A stretch of DNA of 64,000 nucleotides from Dongia rigui (GCF_034044635.1 NZ_JAXCLX010000004.1:372001-436000), one strand, 5' to 3'. Numbered from the stretch's first letter, positions 51,570 to 62,681 are shown. Made by a program: numbers and translations. Notes: generated by a model not told the origin, from the letters alone.

Positions 51570-52022
51570 TTACGCCACCCCCGGGCCATATAGCTGACGC
51601 GCCCGGCCCTCGAATGCCGCCACCATGCGCTTCACTGCCTCGTGAAAGAGCACGCCGATCAATTTCTGCAGCATGACCGATTTGAACTCAAACTCGAGAT
51701 AGAAGCCGACGCGGCACTTGCCGTCGCCGGTATCGGTGAAGGTCCAGTGGTTCTTCAAGTATCGAAACGGGCCGTCGACGAATTCGACATCGATGCGCAT
51801 GTCGGGGCGGTTGAGCCAGACCTTGCTGGTGAATTTCTCGCGCACCATCTTGAAGCCGATCATGAGATCGGCCAGCACCATGTCAGGCCGCGTCTCGCGA
51901 ATGCGGGCACCGGTGCACCAGGGCAGGAACTCGGGATACTTCCCGACATCCGCCACCAAATCGAAAATCTGGTCGGCGCGATAAGGAAAAATTCGGTCTT
52001 CGGTATGAATGCGCGCGGTCAT
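51570..52022 (-). CDS. COQ10/RatA-family START-domain protein
   Basis: The 150-residue single START-like domain (RIHTEDRIFPYRADQIFDLVADVGKYPEFLPWCTGARI, FLYEFEFKSVMLQKLIG-like end, AFEGRARQLYG) matches the polyketide-cyclase/COQ10 family. In alphaproteobacteria and mitochondria this protein binds ubiquinone and aids respiration. The E. coli RatA annotation (ribosome association toxin) belongs to the same family but is less likely here. It lies 12 bases after lipA on the same strand, as commonly seen. Confidence 0.9.
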   Translation of the reverse strand: MTARIHTEDRIFPYRADQIFDLVADVGKYPEFLPWCTGARIRETRPDMVLADLMIGFKMVREKFTSKVWLNRPDMRIDVEFVDGPFRYLKNHWTFTDTGDGKCRVGFYLEFEFKSVMLQKLIGVLFHEAVKRMVAAFEGRARQLYGPGVA

Positions 52023-52034
52023 AAGGGATTGATA

Positions 52035-52982
52035 TCAGCTGGCTGCCGCCAATTGTGCTTCACGGGCGGCGCGAAGGCGCTGGAAATCCTCGCCGGCATG
52101 GTGCGACGAACGGGTCAGCGGCGATGACGCCACAAGCAGGAAGCCCTTCCCCTGCCCCATCCGCTTCATCTGGCCGAACTCGTCCGGCGTCACGAAACGG
52201 TCGACATGGTGATGCTTCTTCGTGGGCTGCAAGTACTGGCCGATGGTCATGAAGTCGACTTCGGCAGCGCGCAGATCGTCCATCACTTGGCCCACTTCAT
52301 CCAGCGTCTCGCCAAGTCCTACCATGATGCCGGATTTGGTGAAGAGCGAGGGGTTGATCTCTTTGGCGCGGTTGAGGAGACGCAACGAATTGTAATAGCG
52401 GGCACCCGGCCGCACATTGCGATAGAGCCGCGGTACGGTTTCGAGGTTGTGGTTGAAGACGTCGGGTGCCGCGTTGGCGACGATCTCGATCGAACCTGGC
52501 TTCCTGAGGAAATCGGGGGTCAGCACCTCGATCGTGGTCGAGGGCGTCAGCGCGCGAATGCGCTTAATGGTCTCGGCGAAATGGGCGGCACCACCGTCTT
52601 CGAGGTCGTCACGATCGACCGAGGTGATGACGATATGCTTGAGCCCGAGGCTCGCACAGGCTTCGGCGACATGCGCCGGCTCATGCGGATCGAGCTTGTC
52701 CGGGCGGCCGGTCGCCACGTTGCAGAAGGCGCAGGCGCGGGTGCAGACCGACCCCAGGATCATGACGGTCGCATGCTTCTGCGACCAGCATTCGCCGATA
52801 TTGGGACACGCGGCTTCCTCGCACACCGTGTTGAGGCCGAGCTTGCGCATGAGGGTACGCGTGTTGTTGTACTCCTCACCGCCCGGCGCCTTGACACGGA
52901 TCCAGTCCGGCTTGCGCTGGACGGGCGTGTCGGGCCGGTTCGCCTTTTCAGGGTGACGTTGCGCCGCGCTCGGTTCAGTCAA
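52035..52982 (-). CDS. lipA: Lipoyl synthase
   Basis: The 315-residue radical-SAM enzyme carries both iron-sulfur motifs: the auxiliary cluster [13 protein letters not shown] (Cys54, 59, 65) and the radical-SAM CTRACAFC (Cys80, 84, 87). [10 protein letters not shown] near the C-terminus supplies the conserved Ser ligand. It inserts sulfur into octanoyl groups to form lipoate. Its place after the pyruvate dehydrogenase genes fits, since E2 and E1-beta here both carry lipoyl domains. Confidence 0.98.
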   Translation of the reverse strand: MTEPSAAQRHPEKANRPDTPVQRKPDWIRVKAPGGEEYNNTRTLMRKLGLNTVCEEAACPNIGECWSQKHATVMILGSVCTRACAFCNVATGRPDKLDPHEPAHVAEACASLGLKHIVITSVDRDDLEDGGAAHFAETIKRIRALTPSTTIEVLTPDFLRKPGSIEIVANAAPDVFNHNLETVPRLYRNVRPGARYYNSLRLLNRAKEINPSLFTKSGIMVGLGETLDEVGQVMDDLRAAEVDFMTIGQYLQPTKKHHHVDRFVTPDEFGQMKRMGQGKGFLLVASSPLTRSSHHAGEDFQRLRAAREAQLAAAS

Positions 52983-52991
52983 GTTCGTTCC

Positions 52992-53210
52992 TCAATCGAC
53001 AAAGCCATCGTCGGGGCGGCCACCGCGTTCGACCGGCCAGGTCGATAGAGCGAACACCCAGAGCATGATGAAGTTCAGCACCGGCACCAGGCCAGTGAGG
53101 ACCCACCAGCCTGAATAGCCAGCCTTCTGGACGATCCGGACATAGGGGTAAAGCATGGCAAGACTGAACAGGATGATCAGCAGATGCCAGATCGAAAAAC
53201 CTGATTCCAT
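52992..53210 (-). CDS. Small two-helix membrane protein
   Basis: The 72-residue protein has two hydrophobic segments (about 6-28 and 34-57; IWHLLIILFSLAMLYPYVRI, GWWVLTGLVPVLNFIMLWVF) joined by KAGYSG, and a short charged tail. The pattern recurs in small YhaH/DUF805-like proteins, but I do not assign a family. It sits between lpdA and lipA on the same strand with small gaps, so it is probably co-transcribed. Confidence 0.7.
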   Translation of the reverse strand: MESGFSIWHLLIILFSLAMLYPYVRIVQKAGYSGWWVLTGLVPVLNFIMLWVFALSTWPVERGGRPDDGFVD

Positions 53211-53239
53211 GAACTACCCCCCTTTTCTATGCCACGAAA

Positions 53240-54640
53240 CTAGATATGGATCGCCCGGCCGTAGGCCGCAAGAACGCTCTCATGCATCATCTCAGACAAC
53301 GTCGGATGCGGGAAGACGGTGTGCATCAGTTCCTGTTCGGTCGTCTCCAGCGTTCTTGCCACCGTATAGCCCTGGATCAGTTCGGTCACCTCGGCGCCGA
53401 TCATATGGGCGCCCAATAGCTCGCCAGTCTTGGCATCGAACACAGTCTTCACCAAACCTTCGGGCTCGCCCAGCGCAATCGCCTTGCCGTTGCCGATGAA
53501 GGGGAAGCGACCGACCTTGACCTCATGGCCCTTATCCTTGGCGGCCTGTTCGGTGAGGCCGACGGAGGCCACCTGCGGCATGCAATAGGTGCAGCCCGGA
53601 ATGTTCCTGGTGTCGAGAGGGTGCACGCCTTTGACGCCGGCGATCTTCTCGACGCAGATGACGCCTTCATGGCTGGCCTTGTGGGCGAGCCAAGGTGCCC
53701 CGGTGAGGTCGCCGATGGCATAGACGCCGGGTTCGCCGGTGGCGCCGTAGCCGTCGGTGATGATGTGGGTCTTCTCCACCTTCACCTTGGTGCCCTCAAG
53801 GCCCAGATTCTCGACATTGCCGACAATGCCGACCGCGAGGATGACCCGGTCGAAGGTCTGATCCTCGGTCTTGCCGCCAGCCTCGATCGTTGCCGTCACA
53901 TTGTCGGCGCCCTTCTTGAAGGCCTTCACATTGGCGCCGGTCATGATCTTCATGCCCTGCTTCTCGAAGGACTTCTGCGCGAAGGCCGAAATCTCGGCAT
54001 CCTCGACGGGGAGGATGCGCGGCATGACCTCGACCACCGTCACCTTGGCGCCGAGGTTATGATAGAAACTCGCAAACTCGATGCCGATGGCGCCGGAACC
54101 GACGACCAGCAGCGATTTCGGCATCACGGTCGGCACCATCGCTTCCTTATAGGTCCAGATGAGCTTGCCGTCGGGTTCAAGCCCCGGGAAGACGCGGGCA
54201 CGCGCACCGGTCGCAAGGATGATGTTCTTGGCGGCAAGATCGGCGACCGGCTTGCCGTCCTTCTCGACCTTCACCTTGCCGGCACCGGCGAGCTTCCCTT
54301 GCCCGTCGAAGACCGCGACCTTGTTCTTCTTCAGCAGATGTTTGACGCCGCCAGAAAGCTGGCCCGCCACTTTGCGCGAGCGGTCGACGATCTTGGCGAG
54401 GTCGAAGGTGACATTGCTGGCCGAGAAGCCATAGGCGTCGGCGTGCTTCAGGAGATGGCCGACTTCGGCCGAGCGCAGCAGCGCCTTGGTCGGGATGCAG
54501 CCCCAATTGAGGCAGATACCGCCCAGATGCTCGCGCTCGACCACCGCGGTCTTCAAGCCGAGCTGGGCCGCGCGAATGGCCGCCACATAGCCGCCCGGGC
54601 CACCACCGATCACGACGAGATCGAAAGACGTATCCGACAT
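53240..54640 (-). CDS. lpdA: Dihydrolipoyl dehydrogenase (E3)
   Basis: The 466-residue flavoenzyme has the FAD motif LVVIGGGPGGYVAAIRAAQLG, the redox disulfide GGICLNWGCIP (Cys43-Cys48), an NAD motif (LLVVGSGAIGIEFASFY) and the C-terminal HTVFPHPTLSEMMHE with the catalytic His-Glu pair. It reoxidises dihydrolipoyl groups of the pyruvate dehydrogenase complex. It follows pdhC after two small genes, so it is the dedicated complex E3. Confidence 0.97.
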   Translation of the reverse strand: MSDTSFDLVVIGGGPGGYVAAIRAAQLGLKTAVVEREHLGGICLNWGCIPTKALLRSAEVGHLLKHADAYGFSASNVTFDLAKIVDRSRKVAGQLSGGVKHLLKKNKVAVFDGQGKLAGAGKVKVEKDGKPVADLAAKNIILATGARARVFPGLEPDGKLIWTYKEAMVPTVMPKSLLVVGSGAIGIEFASFYHNLGAKVTVVEVMPRILPVEDAEISAFAQKSFEKQGMKIMTGANVKAFKKGADNVTATIEAGGKTEDQTFDRVILAVGIVGNVENLGLEGTKVKVEKTHIITDGYGATGEPGVYAIGDLTGAPWLAHKASHEGVICVEKIAGVKGVHPLDTRNIPGCTYCMPQVASVGLTEQAAKDKGHEVKVGRFPFIGNGKAIALGEPEGLVKTVFDAKTGELLGAHMIGAEVTELIQGYTVARTLETTEQELMHTVFPHPTLSEMMHESVLAAYGRAIHI

Positions 54641-54653
54641 TGCGAGCTTCCCT

Positions 54654-55007
54654 CTATTGGGCCGTCAATTCCTGGATGCAGGCGAGTTCCGCCGCATCGG
54701 TCTGTTCTTCCGTGATGTCGCTCGGCTTCAGCTTGCCGTCGACCGCATAGGTGTCGATCACGCGGTTCACGGCGCAAGCGCAAACCTGGTTCATCTGCTC
54801 GGGCGGCAGGCTGGTTGCCGACTGTGCCTTCTTCAGCACCTCCGGCATGCGCACCTTGCACCCAAGCACCATGGCTTCCATCTGTTGCGCCCGCGCCTCC
54901 GGCGTCGAGACGTCGATCGCGCGCTGCATGCCCCAGACGAATGCCAACGCCGCCAAGACGATGACGGCAACAACCGTGACCAGCAGAATCCGCGCGAAGA
55001 TCTTCAT
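54654..55007 (-). CDS. Small cysteine-containing periplasmic/membrane protein (copy 1) between E2 and E3
   Basis: The 117-residue protein has an N-terminal hydrophobic segment (LLVTVVAVIVLAALAFVWG) that may stay as an anchor. A soluble domain follows with Cys residues at LGCKVRMPE, QVCACAVNRVID and ELACIQEL. The CxC plus flanking cysteines recur in the next upstream gene, so the two look like distant paralogues. Function unknown. It lies between the E2-side small gene and lpdA, in the same transcription unit. Confidence 0.7.
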   Translation of the reverse strand: MKIFARILLVTVVAVIVLAALAFVWGMQRAIDVSTPEARAQQMEAMVLGCKVRMPEVLKKAQSATSLPPEQMNQVCACAVNRVIDTYAVDGKLKPSDITEEQTDAAELACIQELTAQ

Positions 55008-55021
55008 CGCCCGGCCTGTCC

Positions 55022-55357
55022 CTATTTGCCCTGACACTGGGCAAAGAAGGGCTTCATCTTCGAGGCCCCCGGTTCGCTTTCCGGGTTGTTGGCAAAGGCG
55101 ATGATTTCACCTGCCGACAGATGGCTGACCACCGCCTGGGAGGTGCAGGCGCAGTAATTCTCGATGCTTTCGCCGAGCCCGCCTTGATCCAGTTTCTTGC
55201 CACGCGCCTGGGCCTGGGTCTTCAGGGCGCTGTCGCACTCTCCGGCAAAGTAATCGAAGAACTGCTTTTCCAGCGGCGGGCGCAAATCATCCGCGCGTGC
55301 CGACACCGTTGCTGCTGCCAGAATGGCTGCACTCACCATCAAACCAATCCGCATCAT
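55022..55357 (-). CDS. Small secreted cysteine-containing protein (copy 2) between E2 and E3
   Basis: The 111-residue protein has a cleavable signal (VSAAILAAATVSARADD) and four cysteines: GECDSAL, NYCACTSQAVVSHLS, and AQCQGK. The CAC motif and a following helix match the neighbouring small protein. Its ATG overlaps the last base of the E2 stop (TAATG), so translation is coupled to pdhC; a second ATG is at 55354. A periplasmic protein coupled to a cytoplasmic complex operon is odd. Function unknown. Confidence 0.72.
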   Translation of the reverse strand: MMRIGLMVSAAILAAATVSARADDLRPPLEKQFFDYFAGECDSALKTQAQARGKKLDQGGLGESIENYCACTSQAVVSHLSAGEIIAFANNPESEPGASKMKPFFAQCQGK

Positions 55358-56643
55358 TACACCAGCATCGCCAGCGGCTGTTCGATGAGGCGCTTGAACG
55401 CGGCGAGGAATTCGGCGCCGATCGCACCATCGACGGCACGGTGGTCGACCGAGAGCGTGCAGGTCATGACATTTGCGACCGTGAGCTGGCCGTTCTTCAC
55501 CACAGCCCGCTCTTCGCCGGCACCGACGGCAAGGATGCAAGCCTGCGGCGGGTTGATGACGGCGCTGAACGACTTGATGCCGAACATGCCGAGATTGGAA
55601 ACAGAGAAGCTGCCGCCGGTGTAGTCCTCCGGCTTCAGCTTGCCTTGCTTGGCGCGGCCGGCGAGTTCCTTCATCTCCATCGAGAGTTCGGTGATGCGCT
55701 TCTTGTCGGCATGGCGCAGGATCGGCGTGATGAGGCCGCCCGGAATGGCAACCGCCACCGAGATGTCGGCGGATTTGTACATCTTGACGCCGTCATCCGA
55801 CCACGAGGCATTGGCCGTCGGCACCTGCATGAGCGCCACGGCCGAGGCCTTGATGACGAAATCGTTGACCGAAACCTTGTAGGCGCCGGGGCCGTCCTTG
55901 GGCGAGGCGGCGTTCACCTCCTCGCGCAGTTTGAGCAGCTTGTCGATTTCGCAATCGACTGAGAGATAGAAGTGCGGGACGAACTGTTTCGATTCCTGCA
56001 GCCGGCGCGCGATGGTCTTGCGCATCGAGGTATGCGGGATGAGGTCGAATTCCGGCTCGCCGAATTGTGCGGCACTGGAAATCACCGGCGCAGCGCTGGG
56101 CGCCTTGGCAGCCGCCGCCGGTGCGGGCTTGGCGCCACCCTTGGGCGCGCCTTCAACATCAGCCTTCACGATGCGGCCGTTGGGGCCGCTGCCCTTGATG
56201 GCGGAAAGATCTATGCCCTGCTGTTCGGCAATGCGCTTGGCAAGCGGGCTTGCGATGACACGGCCGCCGCCGGTCGCGGGTGCCGCGGCAGGCTTCGCCG
56301 CGGGGGCGGCGTCGGCCTTGGCAGGCGCAGCGGACGGTGTGACGGATGGCGCAGGCGCTGCCTTGGTTGCCGGTGCCGCGCCAACGGCGCTGGCGTCCTC
56401 GCCCTCTTCGATCAGGACCGCGATGACATCGTTCACCTTGACGCCCTGGGCCCCACCGGGAACCAGGATCTTGGCGAGCGTGCCTTCGTCGACGGCTTCG
56501 ACTTCCATCGTCGCCTTGTCGGTTTCGATCTCGGCCAACACGTCGCCGGCCTTGACCGCGTCGCCTTCCTTCTTCAACCACTTCGCCAGATTGCCTTCCG
56601 TCATGGTCGGCGACAGGGCGGGCATCAGGATATTGATCGGCAT
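55357..56643 (-). CDS. pdhC: Pyruvate dehydrogenase E2 (dihydrolipoamide acetyltransferase)
   Basis: The 428-residue protein has one lipoyl domain (residues 1-80; [10 protein letters not shown] with lipoyl Lys43), an alanine/proline-rich linker, an E1/E3-binding domain (IASPLAKRIAEQQGIDLSAIKGSGPNGRI) and a C-terminal catalytic domain ending in the active-site block CTLSVDHRAVDGAIGAEFL. It forms the core of the complex and moves acetyl groups from E1 to CoA. The start is ATG 56643; the codon before it is TTG. Pyruvate rather than 2-oxoglutarate specificity is taken from the E1 genes beside it. Confidence 0.96.
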   Translation of the reverse strand: MPINILMPALSPTMTEGNLAKWLKKEGDAVKAGDVLAEIETDKATMEVEAVDEGTLAKILVPGGAQGVKVNDVIAVLIEEGEDASAVGAAPATKAAPAPSVTPSAAPAKADAAPAAKPAAAPATGGGRVIASPLAKRIAEQQGIDLSAIKGSGPNGRIVKADVEGAPKGGAKPAPAAAAKAPSAAPVISSAAQFGEPEFDLIPHTSMRKTIARRLQESKQFVPHFYLSVDCEIDKLLKLREEVNAASPKDGPGAYKVSVNDFVIKASAVALMQVPTANASWSDDGVKMYKSADISVAVAIPGGLITPILRHADKKRITELSMEMKELAGRAKQGKLKPEDYTGGSFSVSNLGMFGIKSFSAVINPPQACILAVGAGEERAVVKNGQLTVANVMTCTLSVDHRAVDGAIGAEFLAAFKRLIEQPLAMLV

Positions 56644-56658
56644 CAAGCCCTCCCTGGC

Positions 56659-58017
56659 TTAGCGGTAGCAGACGCGCTTGGCGGCATCGACAACCCATTC
56701 GGGCTGCGGCAGCGCCAGCTTTTCGAGATTGGCGGCGTAAGGCAGCGGCACGTCGGCACCGCTGACACGCAACACCGGCGCGTCGAGATCGTCGAAGGCC
56801 TGTTCCATCATCACCGAGGCAATCTCGGAACCGATGCCGGAATAGGCCCAGCCCTCTTCCACCGTCACCAGGCGATTGGTCTTCTTGACCGAGGCGATGA
56901 TCGTCGCGGTATCGAGCGGACGAATCGTGCGCAGGTCGATGACCTCCGCCTCGATACCGTCCTTGGCGAGGATGTCGGCAGCAGCAAGCGCCACGGCGAC
57001 CATCTTGGAGAAGGCCGTGATCGTCACATGCTTGCCGGGGCGCACGACGCGCGCTTTGCCGATTGGCACGATGAATTCGGGGTCGGTCGGCACCTCGAAC
57101 GATTGGCCATAGAGAAGTTCATTCTCGAGGAAGATGACCGGGTTGGGATCGCGGATCGCCGACTTCAAAAGGCCCTTGGCATCGGCCGCCGAATAGGGCG
57201 ACACAACTTTGAGGCCCGGCACATGGGCGTACCAGCTGGCATAGCATTGCGAATGCTGGGCGGCGACACGGGAGGCGGCACCGTTGGGACCACGGAAGAC
57301 GATCGGGCAACCCATCTGGCCGCCCGACATATAGAGCGTCTTGGCAGCCGAGTTGATGATGTGGTCGATCGCCTGCATGGCGAAGTTGAAGGTCATGAAC
57401 TCGACGATCGGGCGCAGGCCACCAAAGGCCGCACCGACCGCAAGGCCGGCAAAGCCGTGCTCGGTGATCGGCGTGTCGATGACGCGCTTCGGGCCGAACT
57501 CTTCGAGCAGGCCTTGGCTCACCTTATAGGCACCCTGATACTCGGCGACTTCCTCGCCCATCAGGAAGACCTTGGGGTCGCGTCGCATTTCCTCGGCCAT
57601 CGCGTCGCGCAGGGCCTCACGCACGGTATGCGTCGCCGTAGCGCCGGTATATTCGGGTTCGGCCGCCACTTGATGCTGGACGATCGTCGGCGCCTGGGGT
57701 GCTGCCGCCGCTGCATCGGCCTTTGCTTCCACCTTGGGCGCCGCACTCTTCACCGGAGCTGCACCGGCAGCTTCGTCTTCCCCGCGCAGGATCGCAATGG
57801 GCGCGTTCACCGCCACATTCTCGGTCCCGGCTTCCACCAGGATCTTCTCGAGGATGCCTTCGTCGACGGCTTCGACTTCCATCGTCGCCTTATCGGTTTC
57901 GATCTCAGCCAGGATATCGCCGGGCTTCACCGCATCGCCGGCATTCTTCAACCACTTGGCCAGCTTGCCTTCGGTCATGGTCGGCGACAGAGCGGGCATC
58001 AAAATTTCGGTCGGCAT
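56659..58017 (-). CDS. pdhB: Pyruvate dehydrogenase E1 beta with N-terminal lipoyl domain
   Basis: The 452-residue protein begins with a full lipoyl domain ([17 protein letters not shown], lipoyl Lys43), nearly the same as that of the E2, then a linker and a standard E1-beta subunit ([54 protein letters not shown]). The lipoyl fusion on E1-beta is a known trait of alphaproteobacterial complexes and supports the taxonomic call. It lies 15 bases after pdhA and 15 before pdhC. Confidence 0.96.
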   Translation of the reverse strand: MPTEILMPALSPTMTEGKLAKWLKNAGDAVKPGDILAEIETDKATMEVEAVDEGILEKILVEAGTENVAVNAPIAILRGEDEAAGAAPVKSAAPKVEAKADAAAAAPQAPTIVQHQVAAEPEYTGATATHTVREALRDAMAEEMRRDPKVFLMGEEVAEYQGAYKVSQGLLEEFGPKRVIDTPITEHGFAGLAVGAAFGGLRPIVEFMTFNFAMQAIDHIINSAAKTLYMSGGQMGCPIVFRGPNGAASRVAAQHSQCYASWYAHVPGLKVVSPYSAADAKGLLKSAIRDPNPVIFLENELLYGQSFEVPTDPEFIVPIGKARVVRPGKHVTITAFSKMVAVALAAADILAKDGIEAEVIDLRTIRPLDTATIIASVKKTNRLVTVEEGWAYSGIGSEIASVMMEQAFDDLDAPVLRVSGADVPLPYAANLEKLALPQPEWVVDAAKRVCYR

Positions 58018-58032
58018 GTCTGCTCCCTCCCC

Positions 58033-59040
58033 TTACGCGTCTACCAGAATGTCGGTCCACAGTTCCGACGGATCCGGCTCGGGCGAGGATTGGGCGAATT
58101 CGGTGGCAGCTGAAACGATGTCCTTGATCTCGCGATCGATGTTCTTGAGGCCGGCTTCATCGATCACCTTCTCGGCGAGCAGGCGTTCGCGGAGGCGATC
58201 GATCGGGTCGTGCTCCTGGCGCATCTTGGCGACTTCTTCCTTGGTGCGGTATTTCGCGGGGTCGGACATAGAATGGCCGCGATAGCGATAGGTGTTCATT
58301 TCAAGAATGAAGGGGCCTTCGCCGGAGCGGGCATGCGCCAGCGCCAGCGCCGCCGCTTCCTTCACTTTCACCACGTCCATGCCATCGACCTGCTGGCCGG
58401 GAATGCCGTAGGCGGCACCGCGATCGCACAGCTTGAGGCCAGCGGCCGAACGCGCCACGGAGGTGCCCATGGCGTATTGGTTGTTCTCGATCACATAGAC
58501 GACCGGCAGCTTCCAGAGTGCCGCCATGTTGAAGCTTTCATAGACCTGGCCCTGATTGAGCGCGCCATCGCCGAAATAGGCCATGTTGACGCCGCTATCT
58601 TCGCTGTACTTGTGCGCGAAGCCGAGGCCGGTGCCGATCGGCACCTGGGCCGCAACGATACCGTGGCCGCCGTAGAATTTCTTCTCGCGGCTGAACATGT
58701 GCATCGACCCGCCCTTGCCCTTCGAGTAACCGCCACGACGACCGGTCAGTTCGGCCATGACGCCCTTGGGGTCCATGCCGCAGGCCAGCATGTGTCCGTG
58801 ATCACGGTAGGAGGTGATGACGCTGTCCTGGGGTTCTGCGGCCGCCTGCATGCCGACCACCACGGCCTCCTGGCCGATATAGAGGTGGCAGAAGCCGCCG
58901 ATGAGGCCCATGCCGTAAAGCTGGCCGGCCTTCTCCTCGAAGCGTCGGATCAGCAGCATGTCGCGATAAAATTGGATGAGTTCTTGTGGAGTAACCTGCG
59001 CGCCGGCTTTGGATGCCATGCGGGACGCTGACTTGGCCAT
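58033..59040 (-). CDS. pdhA: Pyruvate dehydrogenase E1 alpha
   Basis: The 335-residue subunit has the thiamine diphosphate motif GDGALNQGQVYESFNMAAL...VIENNQYAMGTS, and the phosphorylation-loop-like YRGHSMSDP. It decarboxylates pyruvate with E1 beta. It opens the pdhABC operon, with a G-rich ribosome site at 59045-59050 and a good promoter 30 bases upstream of the ATG. Confidence 0.96.
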   Translation of the reverse strand: MAKSASRMASKAGAQVTPQELIQFYRDMLLIRRFEEKAGQLYGMGLIGGFCHLYIGQEAVVVGMQAAAEPQDSVITSYRDHGHMLACGMDPKGVMAELTGRRGGYSKGKGGSMHMFSREKKFYGGHGIVAAQVPIGTGLGFAHKYSEDSGVNMAYFGDGALNQGQVYESFNMAALWKLPVVYVIENNQYAMGTSVARSAAGLKLCDRGAAYGIPGQQVDGMDVVKVKEAAALALAHARSGEGPFILEMNTYRYRGHSMSDPAKYRTKEEVAKMRQEHDPIDRLRERLLAEKVIDEAGLKNIDREIKDIVSAATEFAQSSPEPDPSELWTDILVDA

Positions 59041-59069
59041 TCGACCCCCCTGACTGGGTTTTGGCGTTT

Positions 59070-59097
59070 ACTATAGGCCGCTGAAACGGGCTGTCGA
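59070..59097 (-). promoter_or_regulatory. Sigma-70-type promoter for the pdh operon
   Basis: On the minus strand TCGACA (-35, 59097-59092) and TATAGT (-10, 59075-59070) are separated by 16 bases. Transcription would start near 59063, giving a leader of about 23 bases. The region farther upstream (59130-59230) is AT-rich. Confidence 0.55.
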
Positions 59098-59308
59098 CCG
59101 CTGCTGCGTACCCCGATGAATAAGCGGATTATCGTGGTTAACATGCTTCAAATCAACCGCGATCAAATTATTGATTTTATGACATAAATCGCACTTTAAC
59201 CGATTTTCAGTTAACTCTACGCCATCGCCAGCGGATTTGAGTGCGGTGCAGCATAGGAAAACGCGCCGAAAAAGCGCGCTCACAGCATCTGAAGCGGGGA
59301 TTTCTGAC

Positions 59309-59665
59309 CTAGTTGACGGCCGACGAGGCGGGCGCTGGCGCGGTGTCGTCCTGACCGTTCAGGAAGATGATGAGATCATCCGGGTGGGCGTAATTGAGCA
59401 TCACCCGCGCGCGTTCCTCGAGCATGTCGAGGTCAAGGGAGTTATTGGACAGCAGGGTCACACGCCGTTCCATGGCCGTGCGGTCGTCAGCCGCCTGGAC
59501 GGCCTCGGCGGTTGCTGCCTTGAGCTCCTGATTGAGGCGCAGCCAGGCCAGGATGCCACGATCACCATGGATCGCGTGGAACACGAAATAGGCGGAGAGA
59601 CACGCCCCCAAAAGGGGCAATGCAACCTGGCGCAAACGACGCCGTATTTCGCGGCCAATTTCCAT
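59309..59665 (-). CDS. ftsB: Septum formation initiator FtsB/DivIC
   Basis: The 118-residue protein has one membrane helix (about 15-33), then a coiled coil (about 38-70, RLNQELKAATAEAVQAADDRTAMERRV) and the short conserved region LDLDMLEERARVMLNYAHPDDLIIF. It is a bitopic divisome protein acting with FtsL and FtsQ. The location between enolase and pdhA genes is the standard alphaproteobacterial one. Confidence 0.92.
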   Translation of the reverse strand: MEIGREIRRRLRQVALPLLGACLSAYFVFHAIHGDRGILAWLRLNQELKAATAEAVQAADDRTAMERRVTLLSNNSLDLDMLEERARVMLNYAHPDDLIIFLNGQDDTAPAPASSAVN

Positions 59666-59772
59666 GAGCCTAGCGAATCACACTCCGATTCCCACCGTCA
59701 ATAGAAAAGCGATTCAAGACGTTAGAAACGGTGGCTTGAGTCGAAAATGAGAGTCGCGCCTTCACACCAAGC

Positions 59773-61101
<1,329 letters not shown>

Positions 61102-61148
61102 TTATAGGGGGCCGACGGCGCCCTATAAAGGGAAAATGCCGTGTAACG

Positions 61149-62447
61149 TCAGATTGCGTCGATACTCTTCAGCGCGGCGGCCACCGTTTCATCGAGCGCC
61201 GCCTTCTCGGTTTCAGCAATTCGGCGCATCAGCGGATCGACCAGGGGTACCACCTCTTCCAGCGTCTCGCCCAGGGCAATGCCCAAATGGTGGCAGACAT
61301 CATGGATGGTGAAGGTGCTGAGGTCGCGGGCGAGAATCCAGCGACCATTGTCCGATTTGGCAATCAGGCGATGGGATTTGAGCGTGTCCAGCAACCAGAC
61401 CAGGCGCCCTGGGTCGGCGGCAAGACTGTGGACCAGTTGTTCCGTGCGAATGCCGGCGCCATGGGAATGCGCCTTGGCCAGTTCGGCAAATGTGCCAAGG
61501 GACAGGCTGAGCATATCTCCCCGGCGCAGCGTTTCGCCGACCTGCCGGCGCCCTGATCGCCATTCGGGCAATGCCGCCGCTATTTCCGCGCCGATCAGCA
61601 CGGTGACCCAGACGAGATAAGTCCAGATCAGGAAGATCGGCACCGTTGCCAGGGCACCATAGACGACCTGATAGGAGCCGAAGAATTGGAGGTAGAGGCC
61701 AAAGCCGCGCTTCAATATCTCGAACAGCACCGCAGCGGTGATGGCGCCGATGCCGGCGTCGACCAACCGCACCGGGCGGGTTGGGATCAGGCGATAGAAC
61801 AGGGTGAAGCCCGCTGTCTCGAGCAGGAACGGCAATATGGCGGTGACGATCTTCAGGCCAGCGGAGAGGCCATAGAACTCGCCCTTATTGGCCAGAGAGA
61901 AGACATAGGTCGAGATTGAAAGGGAGGCGCCAAAGAGCAGCGGCCCCAAGGTGATGATCGCCCAATAGACCGGAAAGCGATGCAGCTTGTTGCGCGCGTT
62001 GACGACACCCCAGATCTTGTCGAAGGCCGTCTGAATTGTATTGATCAGGAGGATCGCCGTGACGCCGATACCGATGACACCGGCAACGGATGTGCCACCG
62101 GCATTGTTGATGAACGTGCCGAGGTAGTCGTTCACAACATTGGCAAGATCGGGAGCCAGATTCTGGGCGAGGATGATGATGAAATCGTCACGCAAGTCGC
62201 GGAGCGGCGGAAAGGCCGCGAACATCGCCAGGCCGATCGCCAGGGTGGGCACGATCGCGAGGAGCGATGTATAGCTGAGCCCTGAGGCAACGCCCGTGCA
62301 GCCGTCCGCCTGGAAGCGTCGCCACACATAGGGCACGAAACTCATCGTGGCACCCTTCGCGCGGACGGCGATCGCGCGCGCGCGATCAGCGGCCGGCACT
62401 TCCCTATCCTGTGACTGATCCTGCACTTGCTCCGACGAGCCTTCCAT
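61149..62447 (-). CDS. YihY/BrkB-family inner membrane protein
   Basis: The 432-residue protein has a charged N-terminal tail, then the YihY core with about six membrane helices (GVASGLSYTSLLAIVPTLAIGLAMFAAFP, AGVIGIGVTAILLINTIQTAFDKIW, YWAIITLGPLLFGASLSIS, VYGALATVPIFLIWTYLVWVTVLIGAEIAAALPEWR). A soluble C-terminal domain of about 140 residues looks winged-helix-like (MLSLSLGTFAELAKAHSHGAGIRTEQLVH). Despite the old ribonuclease BN label, family members are membrane proteins of uncertain transport function. Confidence 0.9.
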   Translation of the reverse strand: MEGSSEQVQDQSQDREVPAADRARAIAVRAKGATMSFVPYVWRRFQADGCTGVASGLSYTSLLAIVPTLAIGLAMFAAFPPLRDLRDDFIIILAQNLAPDLANVVNDYLGTFINNAGGTSVAGVIGIGVTAILLINTIQTAFDKIWGVVNARNKLHRFPVYWAIITLGPLLFGASLSISTYVFSLANKGEFYGLSAGLKIVTAILPFLLETAGFTLFYRLIPTRPVRLVDAGIGAITAAVLFEILKRGFGLYLQFFGSYQVVYGALATVPIFLIWTYLVWVTVLIGAEIAAALPEWRSGRRQVGETLRRGDMLSLSLGTFAELAKAHSHGAGIRTEQLVHSLAADPGRLVWLLDTLKSHRLIAKSDNGRWILARDLSTFTIHDVCHHLGIALGETLEEVVPLVDPLMRRIAETEKAALDETVAAALKSIDAI

Positions 62448-62598
62448 CACGACGCCTTCCGAGGTGAATCAGTCCTAACAACTTATAGCATGCTGTGGGT
62501 CCATGCCGCGAATGTCGGGAAGTCGGACTTTCCGCCATCATCACCAACGCCAATACCGACTGTCCTAGAATAATTCCAAGTAACAACGACAAGGAATA

Positions 62599-62613
62599 TT
62601 AACCTGTTTTTAA
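62599..62613. promoter_or_regulatory. CtrA-type box upstream of sensor protein-MCP pair
   Basis: TTAA-CCTGTTT-TTAA fits the CtrA consensus exactly, about 70 bases before the start of the chemotaxis-linked pair. CtrA commonly controls motility genes in alphaproteobacteria. Confidence 0.65.
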
Positions 62614-62681
62614 GCACAGAAATCATTTCTTTACCAGTTGCGCGCAGGCTGAACGTGACTCCAATTGCATTGAGAGCTGTC

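Noticed and set aside
55972-58113. A 713-codon open frame opposite pdhB/pdhC
   Set aside because: It spans the antisense of two genes with clear motifs, and its internal repetition mirrors their duplicated lipoyl domains.
61149-62447. Ribonuclease BN
   Set aside because: The name was historically attached to YihY-family proteins; this is a polytopic membrane protein without nuclease motifs.
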